Shown here piece by piece: positions 24,180-31,804 of a stretch of DNA of 41,804 bases. Under the pieces are notes generated by a model. The model saw only the letters and a list, made by a program, of their open reading frames with translations, did not search any database and was not told where the DNA came from. Each line of letters opens with the position of its first letter. The first letter of the stretch is position 1. A program made the position numbers and the translations under genes. Origin of the DNA: Bacillota bacterium (GTDB taxonomy: Bacteria; Bacillota; Clostridia; Peptostreptococcales; Anaerovoracaceae); the NCBI GenBank assembly GCA_017394515.1, contig JAFPXY010000003.1:1-41804 (forward strand), read 5' to 3'.

Positions 24180-25679
24180 TTACAGGCCGTAGACCTCGGT
24201 CATCTTCTTTGTGAGATAGTCGATGAAGTACTTCGTATCGAACTTACCGCAGGCCTTCTCGAAAAGATCCTTGGGCTTGTAGTAGCAGGCGTACTGGTGG
24301 ATGTGTTCCTTGAGCCAGCCTGTGATCCAGCTGAGATCGCCTTCAGCCACCTGATCCCAGAGGTCGGGCTTCTCCTGAAGCATGGTGTGGAGCATCTGTG
24401 CGCCGTAGGCGGAACCCAGAGCGTAGGTAGGGAAGTAGCCGATGGTAGTTCCTGCCCAGTGGGAATCCTGGAGGATGCCCTTGGCATCGTTCTCGGGGGT
24501 GACTCCAAGGTATTCCCTGTAGAGTCTGTTCCATTCAGCAGGAGCGTCCTTGACCTCAAGAGTGCCGGCGATCAGCTGCTTTTCGATCTCATATCTTACG
24601 AGGATGTGAAGGGCATAGGTGAGCTCGTCAGCCGCGATCCTGATGGGGCCTGCCTCGGAGCGGTTAACTGCCTTCCAAAACTCTTCATGGCTAACGTCCT
24701 TGAGTTGCTCAGGGAAGTATTTCTTTGCAGCTTCCAGCAGAGGGCCTGTGAAGGCAAAGGATCTTCCGATTATATTCTCATAAAATCTTGACTGGGATTC
24801 GTGCACGCCCATGGAGACACCACCCTGGAAGACGGTGAAGTTATACTTGTCATCGCAGTTCATCTCGTACATGGAATGTCCGCCCTCGTGAAGGATGGAG
24901 AACATGTTGTCCGCGAAATCGTGCTCATAGTAGTGAGTGGTGAGGCGGATATCGCTGTTGTTGAAATTTTCGGTGAAGGGATGCTCGACCTCACCCAGGG
25001 TGACCTTGTCCATATCGAGACCCATCATGTGGCAGATCTCTTTGGTGAATTCGCGCTGGGCTTCAACGGGGAAGGTTCCTTCGATACAGGACTTGCTCAC
25101 CTGAGGAGCCTCGGATACGCGCTTGATGAGAGGCACCAGACCTTCTCTAAGATCAGCAAAAAACTTGTCGCAGAACTCCATGTCCAGGCCTTCTTCGTAC
25201 AGGTCCAGAAGGGCGTCATAGGGCTTCTTCTCCGGAGCCAGCCAGCCTGCCAGCTTGCGGTTATATTCTACGATCTTTTCCAGATAAGGCTCGAAGATGC
25301 TGTAATCGGAAGCTTCCTTGGCCTTTTTCCAGTAATAGGTGGCCTCATCCTGAAGGACGATGGCTTTAAGATATTCATCCTTAGGTACCTTAGCGATGGA
25401 ATCCAGCTGCTTCTTGGAAAGATCGATCTCCCTCTGCTCGTCGGGGCCGAATTCATCCTTGTGAGCTGTGAGGGTATCTACGGCTTTTATGAGCTCGGGA
25501 TCTGTCATCATACCGTACTCGATATCTCCAAGGAAGGAGAGGGTGCGGCCTCTGCCTTCAACGGACTTCTCAGGAGCAACGGTCTCGGCATCATAGAACA
25601 TGATGCCCATGGCATGGTGGAAGGCTACGCCTGCCTGTGCCGCCTTGCGCATTATTTCAAATTCTTTTTCAAAACTCAT
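24180..25679 (-). CDS. Metallocarboxypeptidase, M32 family
   Basis: The 499 residues match M32 (Taq carboxypeptidase) length. The zinc motif His264-Glu-Gly-Gly-His268 is in ILHEGGHSMYE. DIRLTTHY, the family DxRxT motif, precedes it at 243-250, and HESQSRFYENIIGRS follows. It is a cytoplasmic enzyme with broad C-terminal residue release. It lies convergent to the peptide-import and S15 genes, so imported peptides could be trimmed from both ends. It has its own promoter (25717-25745) and an AAAGGAACAG ribosome site. Confidence 0.95.
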   Translation of the reverse strand: MSFEKEFEIMRKAAQAGVAFHHAMGIMFYDAETVAPEKSVEGRGRTLSFLGDIEYGMMTDPELIKAVDTLTAHKDEFGPDEQREIDLSKKQLDSIAKVPKDEYLKAIVLQDEATYYWKKAKEASDYSIFEPYLEKIVEYNRKLAGWLAPEKKPYDALLDLYEEGLDMEFCDKFFADLREGLVPLIKRVSEAPQVSKSCIEGTFPVEAQREFTKEICHMMGLDMDKVTLGEVEHPFTENFNNSDIRLTTHYYEHDFADNMFSILHEGGHSMYEMNCDDKYNFTVFQGGVSMGVHESQSRFYENIIGRSFAFTGPLLEAAKKYFPEQLKDVSHEEFWKAVNRSEAGPIRIAADELTYALHILVRYEIEKQLIAGTLEVKDAPAEWNRLYREYLGVTPENDAKGILQDSHWAGTTIGYFPTYALGSAYGAQMLHTMLQEKPDLWDQVAEGDLSWITGWLKEHIHQYACYYKPKDLFEKACGKFDTKYFIDYLTKKMTEVYGL

Positions 25680-25716
25680 GATCTGTTCCTTTCGTAATAA
25701 AATAAAGTACGAGCCT

Positions 25717-25745
25717 ATTCTATACCATTATTTCTCAAAAGTAAA
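25717..25745 (-). promoter_or_regulatory. Promoter of the M32 carboxypeptidase gene
   Basis: On the minus strand TTTACT (25740-25745) and TAGAAT (25717-25722) are 17 bases apart, about 38 bases upstream of the start codon. Confidence 0.55.
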
Positions 25746-25758
25746 TGATTGCGGAAAG

Positions 25759-25787
25759 TTGTTTTTTGCGGGTCTAGATGATAGAAT
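25759..25787 (+). promoter_or_regulatory. Promoter of the NlpC/P60 gene
   Basis: TTGTTT (25759-25764) and TAGAAT (25782-25787) are 17 bases apart, with TGA giving an extended -10. A TTTTTTGC octamer (25762-25769) overlaps the -35 box. Confidence 0.55.
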
Positions 25788-25817
25788 GATTGTAATAAAC
25801 TAAAAGGAGAAGACTAA

Positions 25818-27512
25818 ATGACTGTAAGGATCCGGAGATGTTGCATTATCATAGCTTGCATATGCGTGTTACTTGCGCTGAGCGTTTTTTGCGACCTCCA
25901 GGGCAGCAGGGCATATGCTGCGTCAAGCGGGAGAATCGCATCTGTGACTAATACCGCCAGTGGAATACAGGTCAAATGGGCTAAGGATTCATCAAGGACC
26001 GGCTATTACATTTATCGTAAAGTCGGATCTGGCAATTGGTACAAGGTGCACACGGTCAACAGGAATTCCATAACCAGCTGGACCGATAAAAAGACTAAAA
26101 ATGGCAAGAAATACAGTTATAGAGTTAGAGGCTTCAGAGGCAGCTCTATTTCAAAAAATACGGTCTCCAAGACCATATACAGATTGACCAGGCCTAAAGT
26201 CAAGGAACTTAAGACCAGTACCGCCAAGAGCCTGGAGATCACATCGACCTTGAATTCAGAAGCCACGGGCTTTCAAATCAGATATTCTAGGTCTCCGTCC
26301 TTTAAATCCAATAACACCGTTAACATCACGGGAACAAGAGCCAAGAAAACTCTTGAAAATCTGTCCTGCGACACTTACTATGTTAAGATCAGATCGTATA
26401 AGAAAGTTAAGAGCATCAAGTATTACAGCGACTGGTCAGATGTGGGGTCCAAGTGGGTCTATAGATATGTGTATACCACCAATCAGTGGACCAGCCTTAA
26501 TAAAGGTATGAAATACGGAGAAGATGACGCTGTAAGAGTATGGTATAGAACCAAACTCATAGATTTGGGAGTGGCCAAGACCACTTCCTCAGGGGATTGG
26601 CGCAAACTAAAATATCAGGGAAAAGCTTATTATATCTGGGTGACCAAGGACAGCCCTAAGGTCACCGCCAAGACTCCTAAGACTAACTATTCCAGCACAT
26701 ATAAATATCGGAATAAGGTTATAAAAAAAGCGCTCAGCATATACAATAACTGGAAGACCAAGTATGACCACACTGGCGTTGCAGATAACGATGTCGTGGA
26801 TGAAAACGGGCGCCATGCCTTTGACTGTTCTGGATTCACAGCCTATGTGTTAAACTCCGTCATGCAGGAATATTGTCCTGCATATCGAATCACCAGAGGT
26901 ATCAAAGCACAAGCGGAGATAGATGTTATAATCAACGAAGGATTTCCACAGGAACTCAAGACTATAACCGTATGCAAAAAACTCAATTTCGATAAGCTTT
27001 CACCCGGCGATTTGATCTATTTCAACACCGATGATGATGAATACGCTGATCATGTAGGAATCTACCTTGGAAATAAGGAATTCATACACAGCACCGCTAA
27101 CTATATAAGAAACCCCAAGGATTATCTTGAAGACGGCAAGGCTACCGGAGGTGTATGCATTTCCCCTTTGGGCGAACAGTATTCAAACGACTTTATGGTT
27201 GCTAAGCGATTCGTGCCGGATGACACGAGCAATCTTAAGATCAATAAGAAACTAGTGGCTATCAAAAAGATTGGAAAGATCTATTCAGATTATAAATGCA
27301 ATGAGTCATTGGCCATAGAAGGGGAGAGCATAGCAAAAGATGAAGTAGTTACCTTGCTCTATACTAAAAAGGTGGAGAACACAGGGAATCCCTATGTGAC
27401 AGGTTATATCAAATACGGCGACAAAAAATACGGATGGATCTATCAGTACGATACCAAATTTGAGGATTATGTAGAGCCACCAGAAGACCCTGAAGAGCCG
27501 GAGGAACCTTAG
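25818..27512 (+). CDS. Secreted NlpC/P60 peptidase with FN3 domains
   Basis: This 564-residue wall-active protein begins with a signal peptide (residues 1-34, ending AYA). Two fibronectin-III domains follow (about 38-122 and 126-215), then a linker, then an NlpC/P60 domain (about 300-455) with Cys337 in FDCSGF, His412 in ADHVGIYLG and a third polar residue near 424. The C-terminal part (470-550) looks SH3-like and ends in an acidic Pro-Glu tail. Such enzymes cleave peptide bonds in peptidoglycan stems. It has its own promoter and an AAAGGAGAAG site. The tRNA-Gly promoter begins 8 bases after its stop. I see no sortase motif. Confidence 0.88.
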   Translation: MTVRIRRCCIIIACICVLLALSVFCDLQGSRAYAASSGRIASVTNTASGIQVKWAKDSSRTGYYIYRKVGSGNWYKVHTVNRNSITSWTDKKTKNGKKYSYRVRGFRGSSISKNTVSKTIYRLTRPKVKELKTSTAKSLEITSTLNSEATGFQIRYSRSPSFKSNNTVNITGTRAKKTLENLSCDTYYVKIRSYKKVKSIKYYSDWSDVGSKWVYRYVYTTNQWTSLNKGMKYGEDDAVRVWYRTKLIDLGVAKTTSSGDWRKLKYQGKAYYIWVTKDSPKVTAKTPKTNYSSTYKYRNKVIKKALSIYNNWKTKYDHTGVADNDVVDENGRHAFDCSGFTAYVLNSVMQEYCPAYRITRGIKAQAEIDVIINEGFPQELKTITVCKKLNFDKLSPGDLIYFNTDDDEYADHVGIYLGNKEFIHSTANYIRNPKDYLEDGKATGGVCISPLGEQYSNDFMVAKRFVPDDTSNLKINKKLVAIKKIGKIYSDYKCNESLAIEGESIAKDEVVTLLYTKKVENTGNPYVTGYIKYGDKKYGWIYQYDTKFEDYVEPPEDPEEPEEP

Positions 27513-27519
27513 AATTGAC

Positions 27520-27547
27520 TTGACAAAAGACGAATAAATAGTAGAAT
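27520..27547 (+). promoter_or_regulatory. Promoter of tRNA-Gly
   Basis: TTGACA (27520-27525) and TAGAAT (27542-27547) are 16 bases apart. It lies immediately after the NlpC gene. Confidence 0.65.
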
Positions 27548-27560
27548 TATTAATTGAAAA

Positions 27561-27586
27561 AGGTCTGGAGTAAACCCTTCAGACCT
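27561..27586 (+). other. Hairpin in the tRNA-Gly precursor leader
   Basis: AGGTCTG/CAGACCT forms a 7-bp stem with a 12-base loop and ends 4 bases before the mature tRNA. There is no T-run after it. It is probably a processing or folding element of the pre-tRNA. Confidence 0.45.
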
Positions 27587-27590
27587 ATAT

Positions 27591-27664
27591 GCAGGAGTAG
27601 TACATCGGTAGTACACGAGCTTCCCAAGCTTGGAAGGCGGGTTCGACTCCCGTCTCTTGCTCCA
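27591..27664 (+). tRNA. tRNA-Gly (anticodon CCC)
   Basis: A full cloverleaf is seen. The acceptor GCAGGAG pairs with CTCTTGC, allowing one G-U. The D-arm GTAC/GTAC has a GG loop. The anticodon stem CGAGC/GCTTG holds loop TTCCCAA, anticodon CCC. The T-arm GCGGG/CCCGT has loop TTCGACT. The discriminator T and CCA are encoded. It is a single gene with its own promoter and terminator. Confidence 0.95.
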
Positions 27665-27667
27665 GAA

Positions 27668-27697
27668 AAAAGACATCTGCGTAAGCTGATGTCTTTT
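27668..27697 (+). terminator. Terminator of tRNA-Gly
   Basis: AAAGACATC/GATGTCTTT forms a 9-bp stem with a 9-base loop and a run of seven T, four bases after the CCA end. Confidence 0.85.
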
Positions 27698-27781
27698 TTT
27701 AAAAATATTATGACAAGAGATGAATATTGTAGTATAATATATGCATAAATTAGTGTAAAAATGATTACTTGGAGGTACCAC

Positions 27782-28489
27782 ATGTATTTTCCTTACTATA
27801 TGGATTGGAGCTATTTTATCCTTATACCTGCCATTGTTTTGACCTTCTGGGCTCAGGCCAAGGTAAAGGGTAATTTCAGCAGATATTCACAGATAAGATG
27901 TGCCAGAGGTTATACCGGAGCTGACGCTGCCCGTAAGATGCTGAATGCCAACGGACTGGATGAAGTTCAGATCTATGCTGTGCAAGGGACCCTTACGGAT
28001 CACTTCGACCCGAGAAACAACTCTGTAAATCTTTCGGAGCCTGTAGTGGATGAGAAGTCTATCTCAGCCATCGCTGTAGCCTGCCATGAATGCGGTCATG
28101 CCATCCAGCATGCCGAAGGCTATGCGCTCCTCAACTTCAGAGATAAGCTCGTGCCGGTGGTCAATCTCACCTCAGGTTTCAGCTGGCCCATGGCCATAAT
28201 CGGAATCATTCTTTTGGGTTCTGGTTATGCTATCGGAGATACGCTGTTCACTATCGGAGTATTACTCTTCGGCCTTGTGGTGCTTTTCCACCTGGTGACG
28301 CTTCCTGTGGAGATCAATGCTTCCAACCGCGCTTTGAAGCAGATGATCGATCTTGGCATAGTGGATCAGGACGAACAGGCCGCTGCCAAGAAGGTGCTGG
28401 GAGCTGCTGCCATGACCTATGTGGCTGCTCTTGCTACAGCTCTTGCCAACATGCTTAGACTTCTTGCGATCAGAGGAAGAAGAAGTTAA
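27782..28489 (+). CDS. YugP-type membrane zinc metallopeptidase
   Basis: The 235 residues belong to the neutral zinc metallopeptidase 2 family (YugP). An N-terminal membrane segment (about 8-24) is followed by HFDPRNNSVNLSEPV, zinc motif HECGH in AVACHECGHAIQH near residue 103, and two or three further membrane segments. The active site probably faces the cytoplasm or membrane surface. Its substrate is unknown in the family. The ATG at 27782 is chosen because GGAGGT lies 7 bases before it, and a longer in-frame reading from 27761 would overlap the ribosome site. A terminator follows. Confidence 0.9.
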   Translation: MYFPYYMDWSYFILIPAIVLTFWAQAKVKGNFSRYSQIRCARGYTGADAARKMLNANGLDEVQIYAVQGTLTDHFDPRNNSVNLSEPVVDEKSISAIAVACHECGHAIQHAEGYALLNFRDKLVPVVNLTSGFSWPMAIIGIILLGSGYAIGDTLFTIGVLLFGLVVLFHLVTLPVEINASNRALKQMIDLGIVDQDEQAAAKKVLGAAAMTYVAALATALANMLRLLAIRGRRS

Positions 28490-28500
28490 TGTATTAGTAT

Positions 28501-28521
28501 GCCTGCGGCACGTCCGCAGGC
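28501..28521 (+). terminator. Terminator after the metallopeptidase gene
   Basis: GCCTGCGG/CCGCAGGC is a perfect 8-bp stem with a 5-base loop, followed by a weak TTATTAT tract. Confidence 0.65.
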
Positions 28522-28556
28522 TTATTATATTGGAAACGAATTTTAGGAGGGACTAT

Positions 28557-30680
28557 ATGAAAAGTTTAGCAGTTATAACCAAGAGGAGCATGATCCTCAG
28601 CTTATGCATTTTGATCGTATGCTGCTTCTGCTTCACGCCCGTGACAGCCAGCGCTTATGATGGAGCAGATAGTTCTGATGCTGAGAAAGCTATAGAAAAA
28701 ATCGCAGTGGATCAAGGCCTGTCTTCAATCAGTGGCTCTGCAGAGAGCTTGAAGTCTTTTGAGACCCTTGATGATGGCACGGGACAAGATGGGGATACAC
28801 CGAAGGACCCAGTAGACGACCAGGGTATAGAAATCAAAAACTTCACCTACGATAGGACTAGCGGTGGAAGTATCGTATTCGACTATGAAGCCGTGATACC
28901 AGAGGGCACGGACTATAATTGTATGGATCTCGTATATGAGTATAATGGAACTACGGGAACTGAAAGTTACGTTAACAACGATGATGAAAATGAAGCTTGG
29001 TTTTTCATGAACTTTTTGGTTGGAAGCGCAATGGAAAATGGAGCTGCGGAAGATGTTACTAAAGATAAAGAATTTGATGTAACTTTTACATTATATGCAG
29101 TTAACAATAACCATGAAACGCTGGCAGTATCGGATCCTATAACTGTTAATGTCAAAGTGTTTGATATTAAGGAAATTTATGTTGGTGGAATAACACTTCC
29201 TGACCAGCTGACCATTACAAATGGCACCTATGTCAATAAACAATTGACTGGGCAATACAGCTATTCATGGAGCGCTAATGATTCAGAAGCCAGTTCCTCT
29301 CAAATATCGGTAGCTATAGGTGAGGTTACCTCAGTAACGAGCAGTTCACCCAAAGTTATCAAGGTCGAGGAAGAATCATACGGTTACCATCTGAATCCGC
29401 TTAAGAAGGGATCTTCAAAGATAACGGTTAAGTATACTTTAAAAGGTAAGAGCGAGACTTTAGCAAAAACCATCAAGGTGGCTGACAGATATCTGAATCT
29501 CCAATATAGACAGAACGGCAAACTGAACTACAGCGATATGCCTTCTGGAACCTCAACCAAGTTCACCTTTAATGCTCATCTGTACGTATATAATTCCACA
29601 AAGAATGAATTTGAATTCAAGGGAGACGTTACCGACTATGTGACCTTTAAGGTACCTAAAGTAACTGTATATAATTATGAGAATGGAACTTCATCTGTCA
29701 CAACTAAAGTCACGGGTAGCTTCAGCGGAAATGTTTTGACCGTCAAAGCGAATAAGAGTATCCCTACAGGGGAATATAACATTGGGGTCAAGGCGACCTA
29801 TGGAGATGCTATAAACACTAATGGCTTATATATGTACATGAGCCCTGAACTTAACAGAATTCTCATAAATGATGATTTCTACTTCCCTATGAAGGGTAAC
29901 ACATCAACCTTTGATCCTACTTATGTGCACTACTCCAAGGGCACTAAGAAGGAGATTAAGATAACTAAAGCTGTCGTATATAACAGCAACTGCACTATAA
30001 AGGATAAGTCGGGAAGTACCGTAAAGGACGGAGCTGAAATAAAAGCAACCAAGTTCCCCATCACCGTAAAGGCCAAGACAGATGATGCATATTTCAGAGT
30101 CGAAATGTATACGAGCGATACGGATTATGCATATGTTTGGTATAACAACCGCAACATGCTTTCAGTCTTTGATGTGAAGCTGTCCAGCACATCGAAGACC
30201 TATACAGGCAGTGCGTTTAAACCGACTGTGACCCTGAAATACGCAGGCAAAACAGTTTCTAATACTGGTTACAAGGTCACTTATATGAATAATAAGAATG
30301 TAGGCAGCGCTACCGTAAAGATCCAGGATAAGAACAATGAAAGCTCGTACAGATACGTTACCTTCAAGATCAATCCCAAGAAGCCTACCATCAAGACTCC
30401 GGCGGCATTGACCAAGGGCTTGACAGCTAAGTGGGCAGCTATGAACACCAAGATGAGCACTGAAAGGATCACAGGCTACCAGGTACAGATAGCTACCAAC
30501 AAGGGCTTCACAAAGAACAAGAAATCCGTCAAAGTAGCCGGCTACAGCAAAGTATCCAAAAAGTTTACCGGTCTCAAAGCTAAGACCACATATTATGTAA
30601 GAGTGCGCACTTACAAGAAGATAGGAAGGACCACCTACTATTCACCTTGGAGCGCAGTAAAGTATGTGAAGACTAAGTAA
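28557..30680 (+). CDS. Large secreted protein with C-terminal FN3 domain
   Basis: From this ATG (AGGAGGG site 8 bases before) the protein has 707 residues. A signal peptide (1-31, ending ASA) comes first, then an acidic linker rich in Asp and Gly (about 35-95), several beta-rich segments with Ig-like character, and a repeat-like KTYTGSAFKPTVTLKYAGK stretch near 553-571, resembling bacterial Ig-like or cell-wall modules. A fibronectin-III domain (about 612-707) ends the chain. It resembles the FN3 region of the NlpC protein at 25818. Tyr, Thr and Lys are abundant. No catalytic motif or wall anchor is visible. An adhesive or structural surface role is an inference. The upstream 46 codons in frame overlap the previous gene and are discarded. 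Confidence 0.75.
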   Translation: MKSLAVITKRSMILSLCILIVCCFCFTPVTASAYDGADSSDAEKAIEKIAVDQGLSSISGSAESLKSFETLDDGTGQDGDTPKDPVDDQGIEIKNFTYDRTSGGSIVFDYEAVIPEGTDYNCMDLVYEYNGTTGTESYVNNDDENEAWFFMNFLVGSAMENGAAEDVTKDKEFDVTFTLYAVNNNHETLAVSDPITVNVKVFDIKEIYVGGITLPDQLTITNGTYVNKQLTGQYSYSWSANDSEASSSQISVAIGEVTSVTSSSPKVIKVEEESYGYHLNPLKKGSSKITVKYTLKGKSETLAKTIKVADRYLNLQYRQNGKLNYSDMPSGTSTKFTFNAHLYVYNSTKNEFEFKGDVTDYVTFKVPKVTVYNYENGTSSVTTKVTGSFSGNVLTVKANKSIPTGEYNIGVKATYGDAINTNGLYMYMSPELNRILINDDFYFPMKGNTSTFDPTYVHYSKGTKKEIKITKAVVYNSNCTIKDKSGSTVKDGAEIKATKFPITVKAKTDDAYFRVEMYTSDTDYAYVWYNNRNMLSVFDVKLSSTSKTYTGSAFKPTVTLKYAGKTVSNTGYKVTYMNNKNVGSATVKIQDKNNESSYRYVTFKINPKKPTIKTPAALTKGLTAKWAAMNTKMSTERITGYQVQIATNKGFTKNKKSVKVAGYSKVSKKFTGLKAKTTYYVRVRTYKKIGRTTYYSPWSAVKYVKTK

Positions 30681-30696
30681 TGTAAAGACTAAAAAA

Positions 30697-30730
30697 GGGG
30701 CTGTCTCATTGTGAGATAGCCCCCTTTTTT
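30697..30730. terminator. Terminator after the FN3 protein gene
   Basis: GGGGCT-TCTCA/TGAGA-AGCCCC is a long stem with a 3-base loop, followed by T6. An A6 run before it makes it work on the minus strand too. Its loop is the inverse of that at 31134, so the two hairpins face each other around the palindrome array. Confidence 0.85.
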
Positions 30731-30766
30731 GATGTATCGATCAAAATGAAGAGTTTTATCCTAGGT

Positions 30767-30802
30767 ACGGCCTAAAAGGACAATAAATCGTAAGTGGGCC
30801 GT
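30767..30802. repeat. ACGGCC palindromic unit 1 (36 nt)
   Basis: It begins ACGGCCTAAA and ends GTGGGCCGT, exactly 36 bases. The interior is unlike the other units. It is followed by a 16-base T-rich spacer (30803-30818). Confidence 0.7.
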
Positions 30803-30818
30803 GTGGATTTTTTTGGTG

Positions 30819-30854
30819 ACGGCCTAAAGTGCTGAAATCGAGGTGTAAGGCCGT
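30819..30854. repeat. ACGGCC palindromic unit 2 (36 nt)
   Basis: It begins ACGGCCTAAA and ends TAAGGCCGT, exactly 36 bases. Its right arm TAAGGCCGT is a perfect inverse of ACGGCCTTA at 30974-30982, so it may instead pair across the long hairpin between them. Confidence 0.7.
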
Positions 30855-30897
30855 GGGATCTGAAGGCAGCTTTAAAAGGGAAATTGTCAACATAAGG

Positions 30898-30956
30898 CAA
30901 AAAACTCTCTTTAGGATTGTTTCGCACAGTGAAAATCCATTAAAGGGAGTTTTTTG
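30898..30956. other. Long hairpin inside the palindrome array
   Basis: CAAAAAACTCTCTTTA (30898-30913) and TTAAAGGGAGTTTTTTG (30940-30956) pair with one mismatch and a one-base bulge. Nested inside is GGAT-TTTC/GAAA-ATCC around GCACAGT. T-runs on both strands make it terminator-like in either direction. No gene is read into it from nearby. It could be a small RNA or a tiny inserted element. Confidence 0.55.
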
Positions 30957-30973
30957 AATGGGAAAAGCAAAAC

Positions 30974-30982
30974 ACGGCCTTA
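30974..30982. repeat. ACGGCC half unit
   Basis: ACGGCCTTA is the perfect inverse of TAAGGCCGT at 30846-30854. It is followed 37 bases later by the next full unit. The 16 bases before that unit contain GCAAAAAAC, the inverse of the TTTTTTGC spacer core. Confidence 0.55.
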
Positions 30983-31019
30983 AATTACAGTGAGATCCTT
31001 AGTCTGCAAAAAACAAATG

Positions 31020-31055
31020 ACGGCCTAGGATTATGGAAACAAGGATTTAGGCCGT
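31020..31055. repeat. ACGGCC palindromic unit 3 (36 nt)
   Basis: It begins ACGGCCTAGG and ends TTTAGGCCGT, exactly 36 bases. It is followed by the 16-base spacer GCGAGTTTTTTGCATG (31056-31071). Confidence 0.7.
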
Positions 31056-31071
31056 GCGAGTTTTTTGCATG

Positions 31072-31107
31072 ACGGCCTAAATCTCAAGAATCACAAGATT
31101 AGGCCGT
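31072..31107. repeat. ACGGCC palindromic unit 4 (36 nt)
   Basis: It begins ACGGCCTAAATCT and ends AGATTAGGCCGT, exactly 36 bases. This is the best palindrome of the set, with 12 pairs and one bulge. Unit spacing is 52 bases, the same as between units 1 and 2. Confidence 0.75.
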
Positions 31108-31133
31108 ATCACCATACTTATTACCAAATTAAA

Positions 31134-31160
31134 GGAGCCATCTCATTGTGAGACAGCCCC
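31134..31160 (-). terminator. Terminator of the DUF4430 lipoprotein gene
   Basis: On the minus strand GGGGCTGTCTCA/TGAGATGGCTCC forms an imperfect long stem, followed by TTTAATTT. It is a member of the GTCTCA terminator group and the mirror partner of 30697-30730. Confidence 0.75.
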
Positions 31161-31187
31161 TTTTAATATGCTGTTTAATTTGTCGTA

Positions 31188-31607
31188 TTAGTCGTCAAAG
31201 TTAGGTGCTACGGTGTAGAGAAGGTACAGGGTCTCGCCTTCAGCAAGTACATGCTCTTCGAAGAAGCCCGTGATCTGATTCTTGTTCTCATCAGCCATCA
31301 TCCAGAGAACACCATCATCCATGAGAGCGGTGTGTCCATCGATGGTCTCAACCATAAACTTTGAGAAGTTATCATCATCGATGAGGCCTGCATCGTGAAG
31401 TGCATCTCTTAAATTCTTGCCGGCTTCAAGTTCATAGGTATATTCCGCGCCGTCTTCGTCTACAAGGATTACTGTAGCTACGCCAGCAGCTTCGCCGTTT
31501 CCTTCATCTGAGGTTCCTTCGTTTGAGCCACCGCAAGCAGTGAGCATTCCGAGAACCATTACCATAATAACCAATACTGAAAGGATCTTGACTAAACTCT
31601 TTTTCAT
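31188..31607 (-). CDS. DUF4430 lipoprotein
   Basis: The 139 residues start with a lipoprotein signal (1-26) with lipobox MLTAC, followed by a Gly/Glu/Asn-rich linker to about residue 42. A compact DUF4430 domain follows (VATVILVDEDGAEYTYELEAGKNLRDALHDAGLI at 43-76, then a GHTALMDDGVLW stretch). In the domain family this fold resembles the C-terminal part of transcobalamin-type vitamin B12 binders. A small-ligand binding role at the outer membrane face is possible, but no transporter lies next to it here. It has its own promoter and terminator. Confidence 0.85.
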   Translation of the reverse strand: MKKSLVKILSVLVIMVMVLGMLTACGGSNEGTSDEGNGEAAGVATVILVDEDGAEYTYELEAGKNLRDALHDAGLIDDDNFSKFMVETIDGHTALMDDGVLWMMADENKNQITGFFEEHVLAEGETLYLLYTVAPNFDD

Positions 31608-31652
31608 TTTCTATTACTCCTTATTAATCAGCGATACGTATCTGTTGGGTCT

Positions 31653-31681
31653 ATTATATATTTTGCTGCTGGTCAAGTCAA
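31653..31681 (-). promoter_or_regulatory. Promoter of the DUF4430 lipoprotein gene
   Basis: On the minus strand TTGACT (31676-31681) and TATAAT (31653-31658) are 17 bases apart. A perfect GATACGTATC palindrome (31633-31642) lies just downstream in its leader and may be an operator. Confidence 0.7.
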
Positions 31682-31688
31682 TAAAATT

Positions 31689-31770
31689 TTCTCAAAAATT
31701 CCCAATAATTCGTTGACACTTGGATAAAAAAGGCGTATATTTAAGAAAAATAAGAAATTATTCTCAAAAA
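31689..31770. promoter_or_regulatory. Direct repeats around the YheO-type gene promoter
   Basis: TTCTCAAAAA occurs at 31689-31698 and again at 31761-31770, flanking the promoter at 31713-31741. It is a candidate operator pair for the regulator just downstream. The A-rich sequence makes chance identity possible. Confidence 0.35.
31713..31741 (+). promoter_or_regulatory. Promoter of the regulator-ABC-thioredoxin run
   Basis: TTGACA (31713-31718) and TATATT (31736-31741) are 17 bases apart, about 64 bases before the preferred start of the regulator gene. Confidence 0.7.
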
Positions 31771-31804
31771 CGCTAATGCGATTAAGATGGAAAAGAGGCT
31801 TACC

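Noticed and set aside
30767-31107. CRISPR array
   Set aside because: The 36-base units have constant arms but differing interiors, there are only four, the regular gaps are 16 bases, and no cas gene is near. This is the reverse of a CRISPR layout with constant repeats and unique spacers.
30698-31160. Transposon with GTCTCA terminal inverted repeats
   Set aside because: The two hairpins are opposing, but each follows the stop of a convergent gene and has terminator features. No target-site duplication or transposase is visible, so paired terminators explain them more simply.
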